64,000 nucleotides of DNA from an uncultured Microbacteriaceae bacterium (GTDB taxonomy: Bacteria; Actinomycetota; Actinomycetes; Actinomycetales; Microbacteriaceae). Positions 18,965-29,091 of this stretch are shown here, one piece after another (within the stretch, counting starts at the first letter, position 1; the number at the start of each line of letters is the position of its first letter). The translations under genes and the position numbers were made by a program. Where the stretch lies: positions 662,122-726,121 of the forward strand of contig CANKXX010000001.1 in NCBI GenBank assembly GCA_947487835.1, read 5' to 3'. The notes under the pieces are model-generated. The model was not told where the DNA came from. It searched no databases and was given only the letters and a program-made list of their open reading frames with translations.

Positions 18965-20481
18965 CAGGCGGCCGCCGATCGCGACAGGGACTTGGCGAGG
19001 TCGTCGAGGTAGCCGACGGTCAGCACGCTCAGACCGGCGACGCGGCGCAGCCCAGGGGTCACGCCGGGATCGCAGACGACGGCGACGACCTCGACCCCGA
19101 CCGGGAAGGCGATCGACGCGGCCCGGAGCTCGCTGCTCGAGGCCCCGGTGCCGCAGACGAGGAACGCGACGGACATCCCGGACACCGACTCCCCCGCGAC
19201 GCGCGCGAGGTCGACGAGCGCGGCGGCGTTGTCCGCCCGCTGGACGAGGCTCAGGTCGTCGAGCAGGCGCGCCTTCGTGATCGAGCTCAGGCGCCGCAGG
19301 GCGTAGGTCTTGCGCTTGGCGAACTCCGGCGTGCGCTCGCTCGCGACGATCGACACGTTCCGCGCGTCGCTGATGGCCCGGACACCGAGCGACCCCGCCA
19401 CGCTCACCGCGAGCTCGAACTCCTCGTCGGTCGCGTAGTCGGTCGACGCGAGGCCGAGCGCGATCATGATGTGGCTGCGCCTGGTCTCCTCGAACTGCCG
19501 CACCATGAGGGCCCCGGTCTTCGCGCTCGACCGCCAGTGGATGTGCCGGCGCTCGTCGCCCGGCGCGTACTCGCGGATGGCGTGGAAGGCCACGTCGTTC
19601 GCCGAGAGGTCGCGCGTCGGGCTGCCCTCGAGGTCGCGCACGAAGCCGGTGCTCATGCTGGGCACCGGGATGGTGCGCGGGTGGACGAAGAGCCGCAGCG
19701 CCTCCGCCGCGCCGGACTCCCGGCGCAGCAGCCCGATCGGGTCGCCCTTGACCGTGCGGACGGGCCCGACCTCCAGCACGCCGCGCACGGACGTGGGGAC
19801 GACGAAGACCTCCTCGTACGTGCGGCCGGCGCGTAGCGACGGCACGGGGAACTCGGCGAGCCCGCGCCCGACCGGGACCTCGACCGTCGTGCCGAGCAGG
19901 CGGTGCCCGGTCGGATTGCGCACGATGACCTGGCCGGGAGCGCGGTCGCCCACGACGACCCGGGTGTGCGGCATCGCGACCCGGATCTCGAGCGGGGTGT
20001 TCCGCAACAGGAAGAGCAGCGCGACGACGAACAGCACGAGACCGGCCCAGGCGACGCCGACGAACTCGAGCCAGCCCAGCCCGTAGCCCACGGCGAAGCC
20101 GATCAGCACGAGGGCGGCGATGGTCCAGCCCAGCGGCGTGACGACGGACCCGACGACGCGTACGATGCGCAGGAGCAGGCGCCGGGCGGCCGTGAGGAAG
20201 CGCACGAGCGAGATCGCCAGGTCGGCGGCGATCCCCGTGTGCCCGCCCACGAGGCGGGTGCGCCGGTTGCGGAGCGCGCTGGTCCCCGTCGAGTGCTGCG
20301 AGTCGAACCGCGAGCGCCCGCCGGATCCGCTGGTCGAGCCGCGTGAGGGGCGCGCCCGCCGCCGGTTCCGCGTCTCCTGGGCGCTCGGCGGGGCGGACAC
20401 GGCGAACTCGCCGCCCGCGCTCGGGGCGGGCCGGGCGACGCGGCCCCCGCTCCGCGGCGAGCGAGTGGATGAGGGCGTCAC
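18964..20481 (-). CDS. DUF58 domain protein
   Basis: 505 residues. A basic, Ser-rich cytoplasmic N-terminus (1-80), two membrane helices around 115-165, then the DUF58 region with its signature EYAPGDERRHIHW...SAKTGALMVRQFEE near 300-330. DUF58 proteins are partners of MoxR ATPases and have a degenerate von Willebrand A-like fold. The ATG overlaps the moxR stop by 4 bp, and its own stop overlaps the transglutaminase-like start, which fits one assembled complex. Confidence 0.92.
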   Translation of the reverse strand: MTPSSTRSPRSGGRVARPAPSAGGEFAVSAPPSAQETRNRRRARPSRGSTSGSGGRSRFDSQHSTGTSALRNRRTRLVGGHTGIAADLAISLVRFLTAARRLLLRIVRVVGSVVTPLGWTIAALVLIGFAVGYGLGWLEFVGVAWAGLVLFVVALLFLLRNTPLEIRVAMPHTRVVVGDRAPGQVIVRNPTGHRLLGTTVEVPVGRGLAEFPVPSLRAGRTYEEVFVVPTSVRGVLEVGPVRTVKGDPIGLLRRESGAAEALRLFVHPRTIPVPSMSTGFVRDLEGSPTRDLSANDVAFHAIREYAPGDERRHIHWRSSAKTGALMVRQFEETRRSHIMIALGLASTDYATDEEFELAVSVAGSLGVRAISDARNVSIVASERTPEFAKRKTYALRRLSSITKARLLDDLSLVQRADNAAALVDLARVAGESVSGMSVAFLVCGTGASSSELRAASIAFPVGVEVVAVVCDPGVTPGLRRVAGLSVLTVGYLDDLAKSLSRSAAA

Positions 20482-21482
20482 ATCGCGTGCCGATCACTCG
20501 GCGGCGGCGTCTCCAGGAGCACCTGGGCGAGCACGCTCGACGTCGTGACGCCGTCGAACTCCGCCTCGGGCTCGAGCACGAGCCGGTGCGCGAGCACGGG
20601 CTCGGCGAGGGTCTTCACGTCGTCCGGGACGACGTAGTGCCTGCCGTTGGCCGCCGCCCACGTCTTCGCGGCGCGGACGAGCGCGAGGGCACCGCGGACG
20701 GATGCGCCGAGACGCACCTCGGAGGCGGAGCGGGTGGCGTCCACGAGACGCGAGACGTAGTCGTTGATCGACGACTCGACGTGCACGGTGCGGGCGGTGG
20801 CGGCGAGCTCGAGCACCGTCGCGCCGGTGACCACGGACGGGACCCGCACCTCGTGCGGCCGCGTTCCAGCGCCCTCGAGGATGCGCAGGGTCGACGCGTG
20901 GTCCGGGTAGCCGATCGAGGTCTTCAGGAGGAACCGGTCGAGCTGGGCCTCCGGCAGCCGGTAGGTGCCCGCCTGCTCGATCGGGTTCTGCGTCGCGATG
21001 ACCATGAAGGGCGAGCCGACCTCGTGGGACCGCCCGTCCACGGTGACGCGGCCCTCCTCCATGACCTCGAGCAGGGCGGCCTGGGTCTTGGGGCTCGCGC
21101 GGTTGATCTCGTCCGCGAGCACGATGTTCGCGAACACGGGACCGGGGTGGAAGTCGAACTCGCCCGTCCGCTGGTCGTAGATGCTGACCCCGGTGATGTC
21201 GCCGGGGAGGAGGTCCGGCGTGAACTGCAGGCGGTTGTTCATGCCCTGCACGCTCTGCGCGACCGCGCGGGCGAGCGACGTCTTGCCCGTGCCCGGGAAG
21301 TCCTCGAGGAGGAGGTGCCCCTCGCTCAGCAGCGCCGTGAAGGCCAGCCGGATGACCTGGGTCTTGCCGAGGAGCACGTGCTCGACGTTGCCGACCAGAC
21401 GCGTGAAGACGTCCTCGAACCAGGTCGCCTGCTCGGGCGTCATCGTCATCGTGCCGCCTCTCGAGTCGATGGTCGCGTCCAT
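20478..21482 (-). CDS. MoxR family AAA+ ATPase
   Basis: 334 residues. Walker A DFPGTGKTS near residue 65, Walker B LADEINRASPKTQAALLEVMEE near 125, sensor ATQNPIEQAGTYRLPEAQLDRF. MoxR ATPases remodel or mature protein complexes together with DUF58 and vWA partners; the DUF58 gene follows with a 4-bp overlap. ATG at 21482 has a GGGGGG ribosome site 7-8 nt upstream and lies 2 bp after the giant Ig/FN3 gene; ATG at 21449 is a possible internal alternative. Confidence 0.95.
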   Translation of the reverse strand: MDATIDSRGGTMTMTPEQATWFEDVFTRLVGNVEHVLLGKTQVIRLAFTALLSEGHLLLEDFPGTGKTSLARAVAQSVQGMNNRLQFTPDLLPGDITGVSIYDQRTGEFDFHPGPVFANIVLADEINRASPKTQAALLEVMEEGRVTVDGRSHEVGSPFMVIATQNPIEQAGTYRLPEAQLDRFLLKTSIGYPDHASTLRILEGAGTRPHEVRVPSVVTGATVLELAATARTVHVESSINDYVSRLVDATRSASEVRLGASVRGALALVRAAKTWAAANGRHYVVPDDVKTLAEPVLAHRLVLEPEAEFDGVTTSSVLAQVLLETPPPSDRHAM

Positions 21483-21484
21483 GG

Positions 21485-24400
21485 CTAGTCCCCCCTGTAG
21501 TGCTGCGTGTACGCGGTGTCGTCAGCCGTGACCCGCACGATGATCTCGGCGACCTCGTCGCCTCCGCCGGTGGTCCCGCTCTCCCCCGACGCGGGCATGC
21601 TCACCCACGTCTCACCGCCGTCGATGGAGTAGTCCACCGACTCGTATCCCGGCCCGGACGGTGCACCCGTCCAGGAGAAGATACCGGACCCCTCGGCCGG
21701 GACGTCGAGCGCGGCCGGAACCGCTCCCTCGACCGCCTCCTCGCCCTCGGCGGGCCCCTCCCCCTCGGGGGTCTCGCCCTCGGGCGTTTCGACCACGGGA
21801 GGCTCGACCACGGGCGGCTCGACGACCTCGTTCGCGACGAAGCGCATGCCGCTCGCCCGCGCGTCCACGGCGACCCCCGCGGACACGGGCGCCGACCACG
21901 GGCTCTCGAGGCGGGTGCCGTCGCCGTAGGAGTCGATGGCCTTGACCTCGATGGCAACGGGCTCCCCCGTCGGCACCAGGGTGAGCGGGGAGCCCGGGTT
22001 CGCCGCCGCCTCCGTCTGCCGGCCCGACACGCGGTAGACGTACTGGCGGGCGGCGTCGCCACCCGTGCTCGGCGAGTCGATGCCGGCGAGCACGGGCAGC
22101 GAGACGCCCCCCGCCCCGGTGAGGTCGCCGCCGGCGGCCCGGGTCACCCGGACGTCGGCGATGGTCGGGGCCACCCGGGGGATCACCGACCGGATCTCCG
22201 TCACGAGGGTGCAGCCCTGGCTGTTCGCGGCGATCACGGCGAACCGGTACTCCTGGTTAGGGGCCAGGCCGGTGAACCGGTGGCCGTCCGCGGAGTCCGC
22301 GGGCACGGCGCCGGTGATCGAGGGCGACCAGGGCACGACGCCCTCGGTCCGCAGGGAGCAGGAGGGCACGTCCCCGCCCTGGTACGCGGCGACCCAGTAG
22401 CGGATGCCGTCGCGCCCGGCTCCGGCGAACGGCTGCCAGCGCAGCACGACCGTGCCGGCCCCGTCGTTCTGGGCCTCCGGCGTCGGTGTGCCGACCTGCT
22501 GCGGCCGGCCGAGCGGCACGTCGCTGCCGCTCGCGACGTTCCACACGCTCGCGCTGGTCACCTGCGCGCGGTTGCGCGGGCTCACCGAGAACGGCACGGC
22601 GGAGTCGTTGGCGGCGGCGTTGCGCACCTCGACCGACGTCGTGCCCGCCGGGACGTCGCGGACGACCCCGCCGACGGTCACGATGTAGTTCGTCACCGCG
22701 CTGCCCGTGCCCGTGTCGACCGGGTTCCAGAGCACGCGGAGGCCGGTGCTGAGGGGCTCCGAGCGCAGGCCGGTCGGGGCCGCGGGGATGACGTCCGACC
22801 ACAGGTTCTGCAGCGCCGTGGCGTCGGAGGCGCCGATGCCGTTGACCGCGGACACCTCGATGCTGACGGCCCGGTCCGGCCCGTTGCCGTCGGTGGGCAC
22901 GTCGCACGCCGTGGACACGCAGGTGCGGCTCGACACGACCGTCCCGCCGCGGACGGCGCGCACCTCGTACCCCTGAATGGGCGAGTTGTTGAAGGCGGCC
23001 GCGTCGAAGGCCACGGAGATGAGGCGGTCGCCGAAGCCGGTGGTGCGCAGGTTGGCGACCGGATCGGGCCGGTCCTGCACCGAGATGCGCACCGTGGCCC
23101 ACGCGCTGCGGGAGGCGTCGCCCGTGGCGTCGGTGACCTGGTACTGCACGGACACGTCGCCCGGGGCGACGCCGACGCCCACGGTGATCGTCAGGGTCGA
23201 CCGGTCGGCGCTCGGCACGACCTCGACGCCGGCCGGCAGCGAGCCGCTGTCGATGCCCCGGACGGCGGTCACGCTGAGCGGGCGGCCGGGGAAGGGGTTC
23301 GTGGCCTCGTCGTTCTGCAGCACGTCGACGACCGTGGTGCGCCCGCGCGGGGCGATGGCCGTGTCGGCCGCGGGCTGGGCGAGCGGCCGGGTCGACGGCA
23401 CGACGCGCAGGTCGATGCGCCCCGCCTGGCCCTCGTTGAGCGCGTCGCGCACCGCGACGGTGAGGGCGGACGTGGTGCCCTCCCGCGCCTCCTCGTCGGC
23501 GTGCAGCAGGAGCGTCTGGCCCGAGATGGACGCGCGGAAGCCGGCCGGTCCCTGCCCGACGAGGGAGTAGCCGAGCTCGCCGAGGTCCTCGGCGTACGGG
23601 TAGGTGGTGAGCTTGAGCAGGTCGATCTCGCGGTCCTGGCCCGGCTCGAGCTCGAGCACCGCGCCGTTGAAGGCCGGCGGCTGGTTCTCCCGCGGCGTCA
23701 CGGTGATCGGCAGCACGAGCGTCGCCTTGCGGCCGTCGGGGTCGTCCGCCGAGGAGCCGTCGGTCACCTCGAACGAGATGGAGGCGGGCCCGAAGTACCT
23801 CGCCTCGCTCGCGAACTGCAGCGTGTAGTCGTCGATGACGAGGCTCTGCCCGCTCGACCGGGTCGCCCGCACGGTGTTTTCGTCCGTCACTCGCACCGTG
23901 CGTCCCTCGGCGGCGACGACGTAGTCGGCGAGCTCGATGGTGAGGGTCGCCTCGCTCGCCACCGTGAGCCGGGGCGCACCCTTCTTCAGCTGGGGCAGCG
24001 CGTCGGCGAAGCCGGGGACCCAGATGAAGGCGTACGCCGAGACCCGCGCGTCGTCCGGGTGGGAGACGCGGAACGGGATGATCTGCCGCTCGTCGCCCAG
24101 CGTCACGCGCACGCGCCCGTCCTCGGTGACCTCCGCGGACTCGGAGAACACGTCGAGGTCGAGCCCGGCGACCGAGCCGTCGGCGAAGAAGACGTTGGAC
24201 AGCACGTTCACGTCGATCGTGTCGCGCCCGAGGACGTCCGAGAGAGTGAGCACGGTGTCGTCCGCGACGGGGCGGGAGAGTGGCGCGTCGGCGGCGACGA
24301 CGACGGTGAGGAAGTTGGAGCTGGTGCCGCCGCGCTCGTTCTCGATGTCGTAGACGAAGCCGTACCGGCCCGGCGTCTCCGGCGCCGCGACGCGCACCAC

Positions 24401-27400
24401 CATGTCGTTGTGGGTCGCCTCGATGCCCTCGACGGTCGGCGTGACGCCCGTGATGCGGATGGCCCCGCCGTCCGGATCGGAGTCGTTGGCGAGCACCTGC
24501 ACGGACACGGTGCGGCCCGGCCGCACGGTCACCTCGTCCTGGATGGCTATGGGGTTGCGGGCGCCGTCGTAGCGCGCGCTCACGCCCACCCGGACGGTGC
24601 CGGTGGCGCGGGCGCCGAGCGCATCCACCACCGCGTAGGTGAACGTGTCGGTGCCGGCGGAGTACTCCCCCGCCTCGTACTCGATCCAGTCGTCGCCGAC
24701 CGCGGTCACGGCGCCCTTCTCGGGGCTCCGCTCCTGGCCGAGCAGCTGCACCGAGTCGCCGTCCGGGTCGATGGCGGCGAGCGCGACAGGGATGCGCACG
24801 CGCTCCCCGGCGATCACGCGGGCGGTGAGCGTCTTCGGCACGGGTGGGTTGTTCGACGCCTCGTCGACCTCCCGCACGGCGATGGTCACGGACGCCGTCG
24901 CCCACTGCCCGTCCGGGGCCTCGACGCGGTAGACGGCGCTGAAGTTGCCGGTCTTCTCCGGCGCGAGGTAGCGGAGCCGGTCCTCGGCCGCGAACAGCAG
25001 CCCATCGCCCTCGGGCAGGCCCTGCGGCAGAGTGGATGCGAGGGTCAGCGGGTCGCCGTCGGGCTGGCTGTCGTTCGCGAGCACCGGGATGTCGATGGCG
25101 TCGCCGACCCGCACCGAGATGGTGTCGGCGACCGCGATGGGCGGCTGCTTGACGGCCGGCTGCGGGATCTCGATGACGGTCACGGTGCCGTCGGCCTGAG
25201 CCAGCCCGTTGCTCACCCGGTAGGTGAACGCCACGGGGCCCTCGAGCGGCCGGGTCAGGGTGACGCGGAGCAGGCGCTGGTCGAGGATCTCGACCTGCAC
25301 GCCGGACTCCTCGGGCACGTCCAGAACCCCGGTCACGAGCAGCACCCCTCCGGCGGGGTCGATGTCGGTGGCGAGCACGTCGACGTTCAGGGTCGACAGC
25401 TCGCGGATGAACGCGGTGTGGGTGACCGTGATGGGACGCGTGTTGGCCTCCGGCGGCGCGGTCACGTCCACCCGGATCTGGCCCGTGACCGTCTGGCTGC
25501 CGTCCGAGACGGTGTACTCGAGGTAGTAGGTGCGGATCTCCGACGCGGTGAAGCGGAACGTGCCGCCCTCGTAGTCGGCCGTGATCGTGCTCCCGGTCGC
25601 GGTGGGCACGTTGGTGAGCCGCAGCGGCCCGCTGCCGCCGCGGGCGTGCACGAGCGGCGAGATGGTGGTCTCGGTGTTCGCGTAGGCGAGCACGACGAAC
25701 TGGGAGGCGATGATCGGCACGTCGCCCACCCGGCGCACGGTGACCGCCATCGACCCGGCGCCGGTCTCCCTGCCGTCCGAGACGACGAGCGACACGGGCC
25801 GCACCTCGGAGCCGTTGGGGGTCGCCTCGGTGAAGACGACCGCGCCGTCCGGCTTCCAGGTGATGGAGTCCGGCGCCTCCGCGGTCGCCTCGACGAGGTA
25901 GAACGGGTCCCCGTCGGGGTCGAGCCAGTCGCCGAGCACGCTTCGACCGGCTCGGCCGCCCTCCTGAACGTTCATGTTCGTCGCCCGGATCTGCTGCGGG
26001 GGCGAGTTCTCGTCGTCGCCGCGCACGATGACCGACACGGTCGCGGAGGCGCTGCCGCCCCGGCCGTCCGTGATGGTGTAGCCGAAGCTCAGGCGACCCG
26101 TCACATTGGGCGCGAGGGTGAGCTGCACGCGCTGGCGGTCGTTCACGAGCTCGAGCCGCCCGATATTCTCGTCGAGGGGGGTGACCTCGGAGATGACGAT
26201 CATGTCGCCGTTCGGGTCGTAGTCGTTGAACAGCACGCGCAGCACGTTCGCCCGGCCCGCGCGCACGCCGACCTCGTCGTCGACGGCGATGGGCGGCGCC
26301 TGGGTCTTCTCGTAGTCCAGCGGGACGTCCGCGTCGGTCCGCTCGACCTCGCGACTGTCCTGGTTGCGGGTGATGAGGTCCGCCCAATTGTCGATGACCT
26401 CGTTGCCGCGCTGGACCGCCCAGGAGACGCCGCTGAGCGCATCGTTGAGGACGACGTTCCTGCCGTTCACCCGGTAGGCGAGCTCGGCCTCCTCGCGGGC
26501 GGACCCCAGCCCGGCCGTCTGGCCCTCGCCCGCGTCGCACCGCTGCCAGCTCGTGCCGCTCGACCAGGCGGCGTAGTCGCAGCCCTCGACCGAGACCGGC
26601 GCGGCGGGCTCGCCGTCGGCGACCGCGGCGAGCTGGCGCACGGCGGCGCCGCCGAGGGGCACGGCGAGCAGTCCGCCCCGGTGCGCGACGAGCAACTCTC
26701 CGCCGTCGGCCGACGGCTTCTGCAGCACGGCGCCGGCCGGGTCGGCGATGGTCTCGCCGAGATCGATGCTGCGGCCCTCGAACTCGAGCCGACCGGTGCT
26801 GCCGTCGTACACCGCGGGGCGGCCGGCGACGCTCGTGATCTGGAACCGCGGGTCGGTCTCCTCGAAGGCCAGCGCCTGCACCGCGGTGACGGAGTCGCCC
26901 TCGGCGGTGTCCACGCGGTAGAGCTCGTCCGCGTCGGGCGAGTACGCGTACAGCGTGCCGTCCTCCGCGACGCTCGTCACGGTGCCGGCGCCGAAGCTCA
27001 GCGTCGGCTCGGACAGCGAGTCGAAGCTCGAGAGCTCGTCCGACGGCATCAACCAGATCTCGCCCGTGCCCGTGGAGGTGACGACGGCGCGGGACCCGGC
27101 GAGGAAGACCTCGGGGGCGCCGGGCGGCAGCGGGAGGCTCGTGTCGACCTCGCTCGTGGCGGGGTCGACGATGTCCACCTTGTTGTTGCCGCGGTCCAGC
27201 AGCAGCACGGTGTCCGCGCGCTGCACGACGTCGAGCGACGCGCTGTCGCCGCCCACGACGGTGTTCAGCTCGAGGACGCCGACGTTCGCCCGGCCGATTG
27301 CGCGCTCCTCCGAGTTCGCCACCCAGACGGCGCCGTCGTCGAGGTCCATGCGCTGGGCGCTGTAGCCGCCGGACACGACCGCCACCGTCGCGACGATGGC

Positions 27401-27478
27401 GGCGACCAGGGTCCCGCTCGTCGCCGTGGCGACCATCGACCGGTGGGCGGCGAGCCAGTCCCGGATCATCGGCCGCAC
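21485..27478 (-). CDS. Giant Ig-like / fibronectin type III surface protein
   Basis: 1997 residues. One membrane helix at about 18-38 anchors it. Residues 45-330 look like a beta-propeller: short repeated strands such as VLLLDRGNNKVDIVDP and GTLYAYSPDADELYRVD. Then follow about eleven tandem cadherin/Ig-like units from about 395 to 1465, several with the VxVLANDSDPDG pattern. Three or more FN3 units lie at 1470-1960, with a Pro/Glu linker near 1860-1900. There is no LPXTG or C-terminal anchor, so the chain probably extends outward from the membrane. Start is GTG 27478 (or ATG 27469), 6 bp after the kinase stop. Confidence 0.9.
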   Translation of the reverse strand: MRPMIRDWLAAHRSMVATATSGTLVAAIVATVAVVSGGYSAQRMDLDDGAVWVANSEERAIGRANVGVLELNTVVGGDSASLDVVQRADTVLLLDRGNNKVDIVDPATSEVDTSLPLPPGAPEVFLAGSRAVVTSTGTGEIWLMPSDELSSFDSLSEPTLSFGAGTVTSVAEDGTLYAYSPDADELYRVDTAEGDSVTAVQALAFEETDPRFQITSVAGRPAVYDGSTGRLEFEGRSIDLGETIADPAGAVLQKPSADGGELLVAHRGGLLAVPLGGAAVRQLAAVADGEPAAPVSVEGCDYAAWSSGTSWQRCDAGEGQTAGLGSAREEAELAYRVNGRNVVLNDALSGVSWAVQRGNEVIDNWADLITRNQDSREVERTDADVPLDYEKTQAPPIAVDDEVGVRAGRANVLRVLFNDYDPNGDMIVISEVTPLDENIGRLELVNDRQRVQLTLAPNVTGRLSFGYTITDGRGGSASATVSVIVRGDDENSPPQQIRATNMNVQEGGRAGRSVLGDWLDPDGDPFYLVEATAEAPDSITWKPDGAVVFTEATPNGSEVRPVSLVVSDGRETGAGSMAVTVRRVGDVPIIASQFVVLAYANTETTISPLVHARGGSGPLRLTNVPTATGSTITADYEGGTFRFTASEIRTYYLEYTVSDGSQTVTGQIRVDVTAPPEANTRPITVTHTAFIRELSTLNVDVLATDIDPAGGVLLVTGVLDVPEESGVQVEILDQRLLRVTLTRPLEGPVAFTYRVSNGLAQADGTVTVIEIPQPAVKQPPIAVADTISVRVGDAIDIPVLANDSQPDGDPLTLASTLPQGLPEGDGLLFAAEDRLRYLAPEKTGNFSAVYRVEAPDGQWATASVTIAVREVDEASNNPPVPKTLTARVIAGERVRIPVALAAIDPDGDSVQLLGQERSPEKGAVTAVGDDWIEYEAGEYSAGTDTFTYAVVDALGARATGTVRVGVSARYDGARNPIAIQDEVTVRPGRTVSVQVLANDSDPDGGAIRITGVTPTVEGIEATHNDMVVRVAAPETPGRYGFVYDIENERGGTSSNFLTVVVAADAPLSRPVADDTVLTLSDVLGRDTIDVNVLSNVFFADGSVAGLDLDVFSESAEVTEDGRVRVTLGDERQIIPFRVSHPDDARVSAYAFIWVPGFADALPQLKKGAPRLTVASEATLTIELADYVVAAEGRTVRVTDENTVRATRSSGQSLVIDDYTLQFASEARYFGPASISFEVTDGSSADDPDGRKATLVLPITVTPRENQPPAFNGAVLELEPGQDREIDLLKLTTYPYAEDLGELGYSLVGQGPAGFRASISGQTLLLHADEEAREGTTSALTVAVRDALNEGQAGRIDLRVVPSTRPLAQPAADTAIAPRGRTTVVDVLQNDEATNPFPGRPLSVTAVRGIDSGSLPAGVEVVPSADRSTLTITVGVGVAPGDVSVQYQVTDATGDASRSAWATVRISVQDRPDPVANLRTTGFGDRLISVAFDAAAFNNSPIQGYEVRAVRGGTVVSSRTCVSTACDVPTDGNGPDRAVSIEVSAVNGIGASDATALQNLWSDVIPAAPTGLRSEPLSTGLRVLWNPVDTGTGSAVTNYIVTVGGVVRDVPAGTTSVEVRNAAANDSAVPFSVSPRNRAQVTSASVWNVASGSDVPLGRPQQVGTPTPEAQNDGAGTVVLRWQPFAGAGRDGIRYWVAAYQGGDVPSCSLRTEGVVPWSPSITGAVPADSADGHRFTGLAPNQEYRFAVIAANSQGCTLVTEIRSVIPRVAPTIADVRVTRAAGGDLTGAGGVSLPVLAGIDSPSTGGDAARQYVYRVSGRQTEAAANPGSPLTLVPTGEPVAIEVKAIDSYGDGTRLESPWSAPVSAGVAVDARASGMRFVANEVVEPPVVEPPVVETPEGETPEGEGPAEGEEAVEGAVPAALDVPAEGSGIFSWTGAPSGPGYESVDYSIDGGETWVSMPASGESGTTGGGDEVAEIIVRVTADDTAYTQHYRGD

Positions 27479-27484
27479 CCGAGA

Positions 27485-28915
27485 TCAGAACTCAACGCAC
27501 TTCTCGCTCGAGGGGGCTCCCCGGGTTCCCTGGCGCACGACGGTGACCGTGATGCACACCTCGTCGCCCCGCTGACCCGCGGCCGTGAAGCGCGGCGACT
27601 GCTGCAGACTGGGCGCGCCGCCCGTGCTGACCTGGTAGCGGTCGCCGTCCTCCAGCCCCGGGTCGTCCCAGGAGAAGACGACCGACCCCTGGGTCTGCAG
27701 CGCGGTGATCGCGCCGACGCGCGGAAGCGGTTCGGCGGACGTGGAGCGGATCGCGACGAGGGTGGCGATGGCGCCGACGACGATGGCGAGCACGGCGACG
27801 CCGACGAGCACCCAGGAGAGCAGGGTGGGCCGGCGCACGACCTCGGGGGCGGTGCCGCCCCCGGTGGGCCGGGTCGAGCTGTGCTGACGCAGGAGGGTGC
27901 CCACCGGGCTGTACTCGGCCGCGGGCACGGCGGTCCCGCTCGCCCGGCGCTTCCGCCGCGGCGGGGCGCCCTCGGGGTTCACGGCCACGATGCCGCGCAC
28001 CCGGGTGCGGTCCTCGACGTCGACGACCGTCGCCATCGCCCACTCGTCCATGGCGACCTCGACGGGGGTCTGGCTCACGCCGATCTCCTGCTCCACGGCC
28101 TGGAGCTCCCGGATGAGCTCGAGCGCGCTGCGCTGCCGCGCATCCGGGCGCTTCGACAGGGCGCGCTGCAGCGCCGCCTCGAGCCGCGGCGGGATGTCCG
28201 GGCGGCCGATGGGCTGGGGGCGCGCCTTGCCGATGCGGGCGATGAGGTCGGCGGAACGGTTGGCTCCGCCGGGGAGCTCGAAGGGCGAGCGACCGGCGAG
28301 CAGGGAGTAGACGGTGGCGCCGAGCGACCACACCTCGCTCGCGACCGTGCCCGACGTCTCGTCGTTCAGCACCTCGGGCGCGGACCACGGGATCGACAGC
28401 CCGATGGCCTCGGTCGAGTCTGACTCGCCCAGCGTCGCGGCGATGCCGAAGTCGGAGAGCACGGGGTTGCCGTAGGCGGTGGTGAGGATGTTCGAGGGCT
28501 TGATGTCGCGGTGCAGCACGCCGGCGCGGTGGGCGGTCTCGGCCGCGCTCGCGATCTTGATGCCGATGCGCAGCACCTCGGCGACGGGCAGGGCCTCGCG
28601 CCGGTAGCGCTCGCCGAGGGACGCGGAGCACAGCTCCATCACGAGGTAGGGCCGGCCGTCGGCGGAGACGCTCGCCTGGTACACGGTGAGGATCGACGGG
28701 TGCGTGCTGAGCTGGGCCATGAGGTTGGCCTCGGCCTGGAACATTGCTCGGACCTGGTCGTTCACGACCTCGGACAGCATCACCTTGACCGCGACCTGAC
28801 GCCTCGGCATGTTCTGCTCGTAGAGGAAGACGTCGGCGAAGCCGCCGGAGCCGAGCACGCGGATGTAGCTGAATCCGGGCAGGGTCGGAGGGGTAGACGG
28901 CAGGCGTCTGGCCAT
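27485..28915 (-). CDS. Serine/threonine protein kinase with extracellular FN3-like domain
   Basis: 476 residues. Kinase domain at about 13-275: GSGGFADVF, VAVKVM, HRDIKPSN, LSDFGIA and SIPWSAPEVL. A juxtamembrane stretch holds ATVVDVEDRTRV, followed by a basic segment (RRKRR), one membrane helix at 362-385 and an outer domain of about 80 residues with the FN3-like pattern VVFSWDDPGLEDGDRYQVS. That domain resembles the C-terminal repeats of the giant protein encoded next, which suggests the kinase senses the same ligand or contacts that protein. GGGGGG before ATG 28915 supports the start. Confidence 0.93.
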   Translation of the reverse strand: MARRLPSTPPTLPGFSYIRVLGSGGFADVFLYEQNMPRRQVAVKVMLSEVVNDQVRAMFQAEANLMAQLSTHPSILTVYQASVSADGRPYLVMELCSASLGERYRREALPVAEVLRIGIKIASAAETAHRAGVLHRDIKPSNILTTAYGNPVLSDFGIAATLGESDSTEAIGLSIPWSAPEVLNDETSGTVASEVWSLGATVYSLLAGRSPFELPGGANRSADLIARIGKARPQPIGRPDIPPRLEAALQRALSKRPDARQRSALELIRELQAVEQEIGVSQTPVEVAMDEWAMATVVDVEDRTRVRGIVAVNPEGAPPRRKRRASGTAVPAAEYSPVGTLLRQHSSTRPTGGGTAPEVVRRPTLLSWVLVGVAVLAIVVGAIATLVAIRSTSAEPLPRVGAITALQTQGSVVFSWDDPGLEDGDRYQVSTGGAPSLQQSPRFTAAGQRGDEVCITVTVVRQGTRGAPSSEKCVEF

Positions 28916-28996
28916 GATCCCCCCTGTTCGCCCCGGGTCCCACCGGGGTTCAGCAGCTCTTCACTGAGGCGTCTTTCCTGCCGTGCCAGCAGATCA

Positions 28997-29002
28997 AGTC
29001 TA
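28997..29002 (-). promoter_or_regulatory. Candidate -10 element for the kinase-Ig/FN3-moxR operon
   Basis: TAGACT on the minus strand, 81 nt before the kinase ATG, in the 176-bp gap after the phosphatase gene. With the hairpin at 29055-29076 upstream of it, this would make the kinase the first gene of a separate transcript. Confidence 0.4.
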
Positions 29003-29054
29003 AAGAGGGGCGGACGCCGGACCGGGCGAACGGGGCAATCAATCGGGGTCGACC

Positions 29055-29076
29055 GTGCCCCCAGTGAGGGGGGCAC
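29055..29076 (-). terminator. Hairpin downstream of the PP2C gene
   Basis: Perfect 8-bp arms GTGCCCCC/GGGGGCAC around a 6-nt loop, 16 bp past the phosphatase stop. Confidence 0.6.
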
Positions 29077-29091
29077 ACCGCGTCGGCCGCG

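Noticed and set aside
21500..28423. A nearly 7-kb open frame on the plus strand, antisense to the giant Ig/FN3 protein and its kinase
   Set aside because: Its translation is His/Arg/Gly/Asp-rich with no domain. It mirrors codons of the real genes in ~70 % GC DNA, and the minus-strand products have clear domains and starts.
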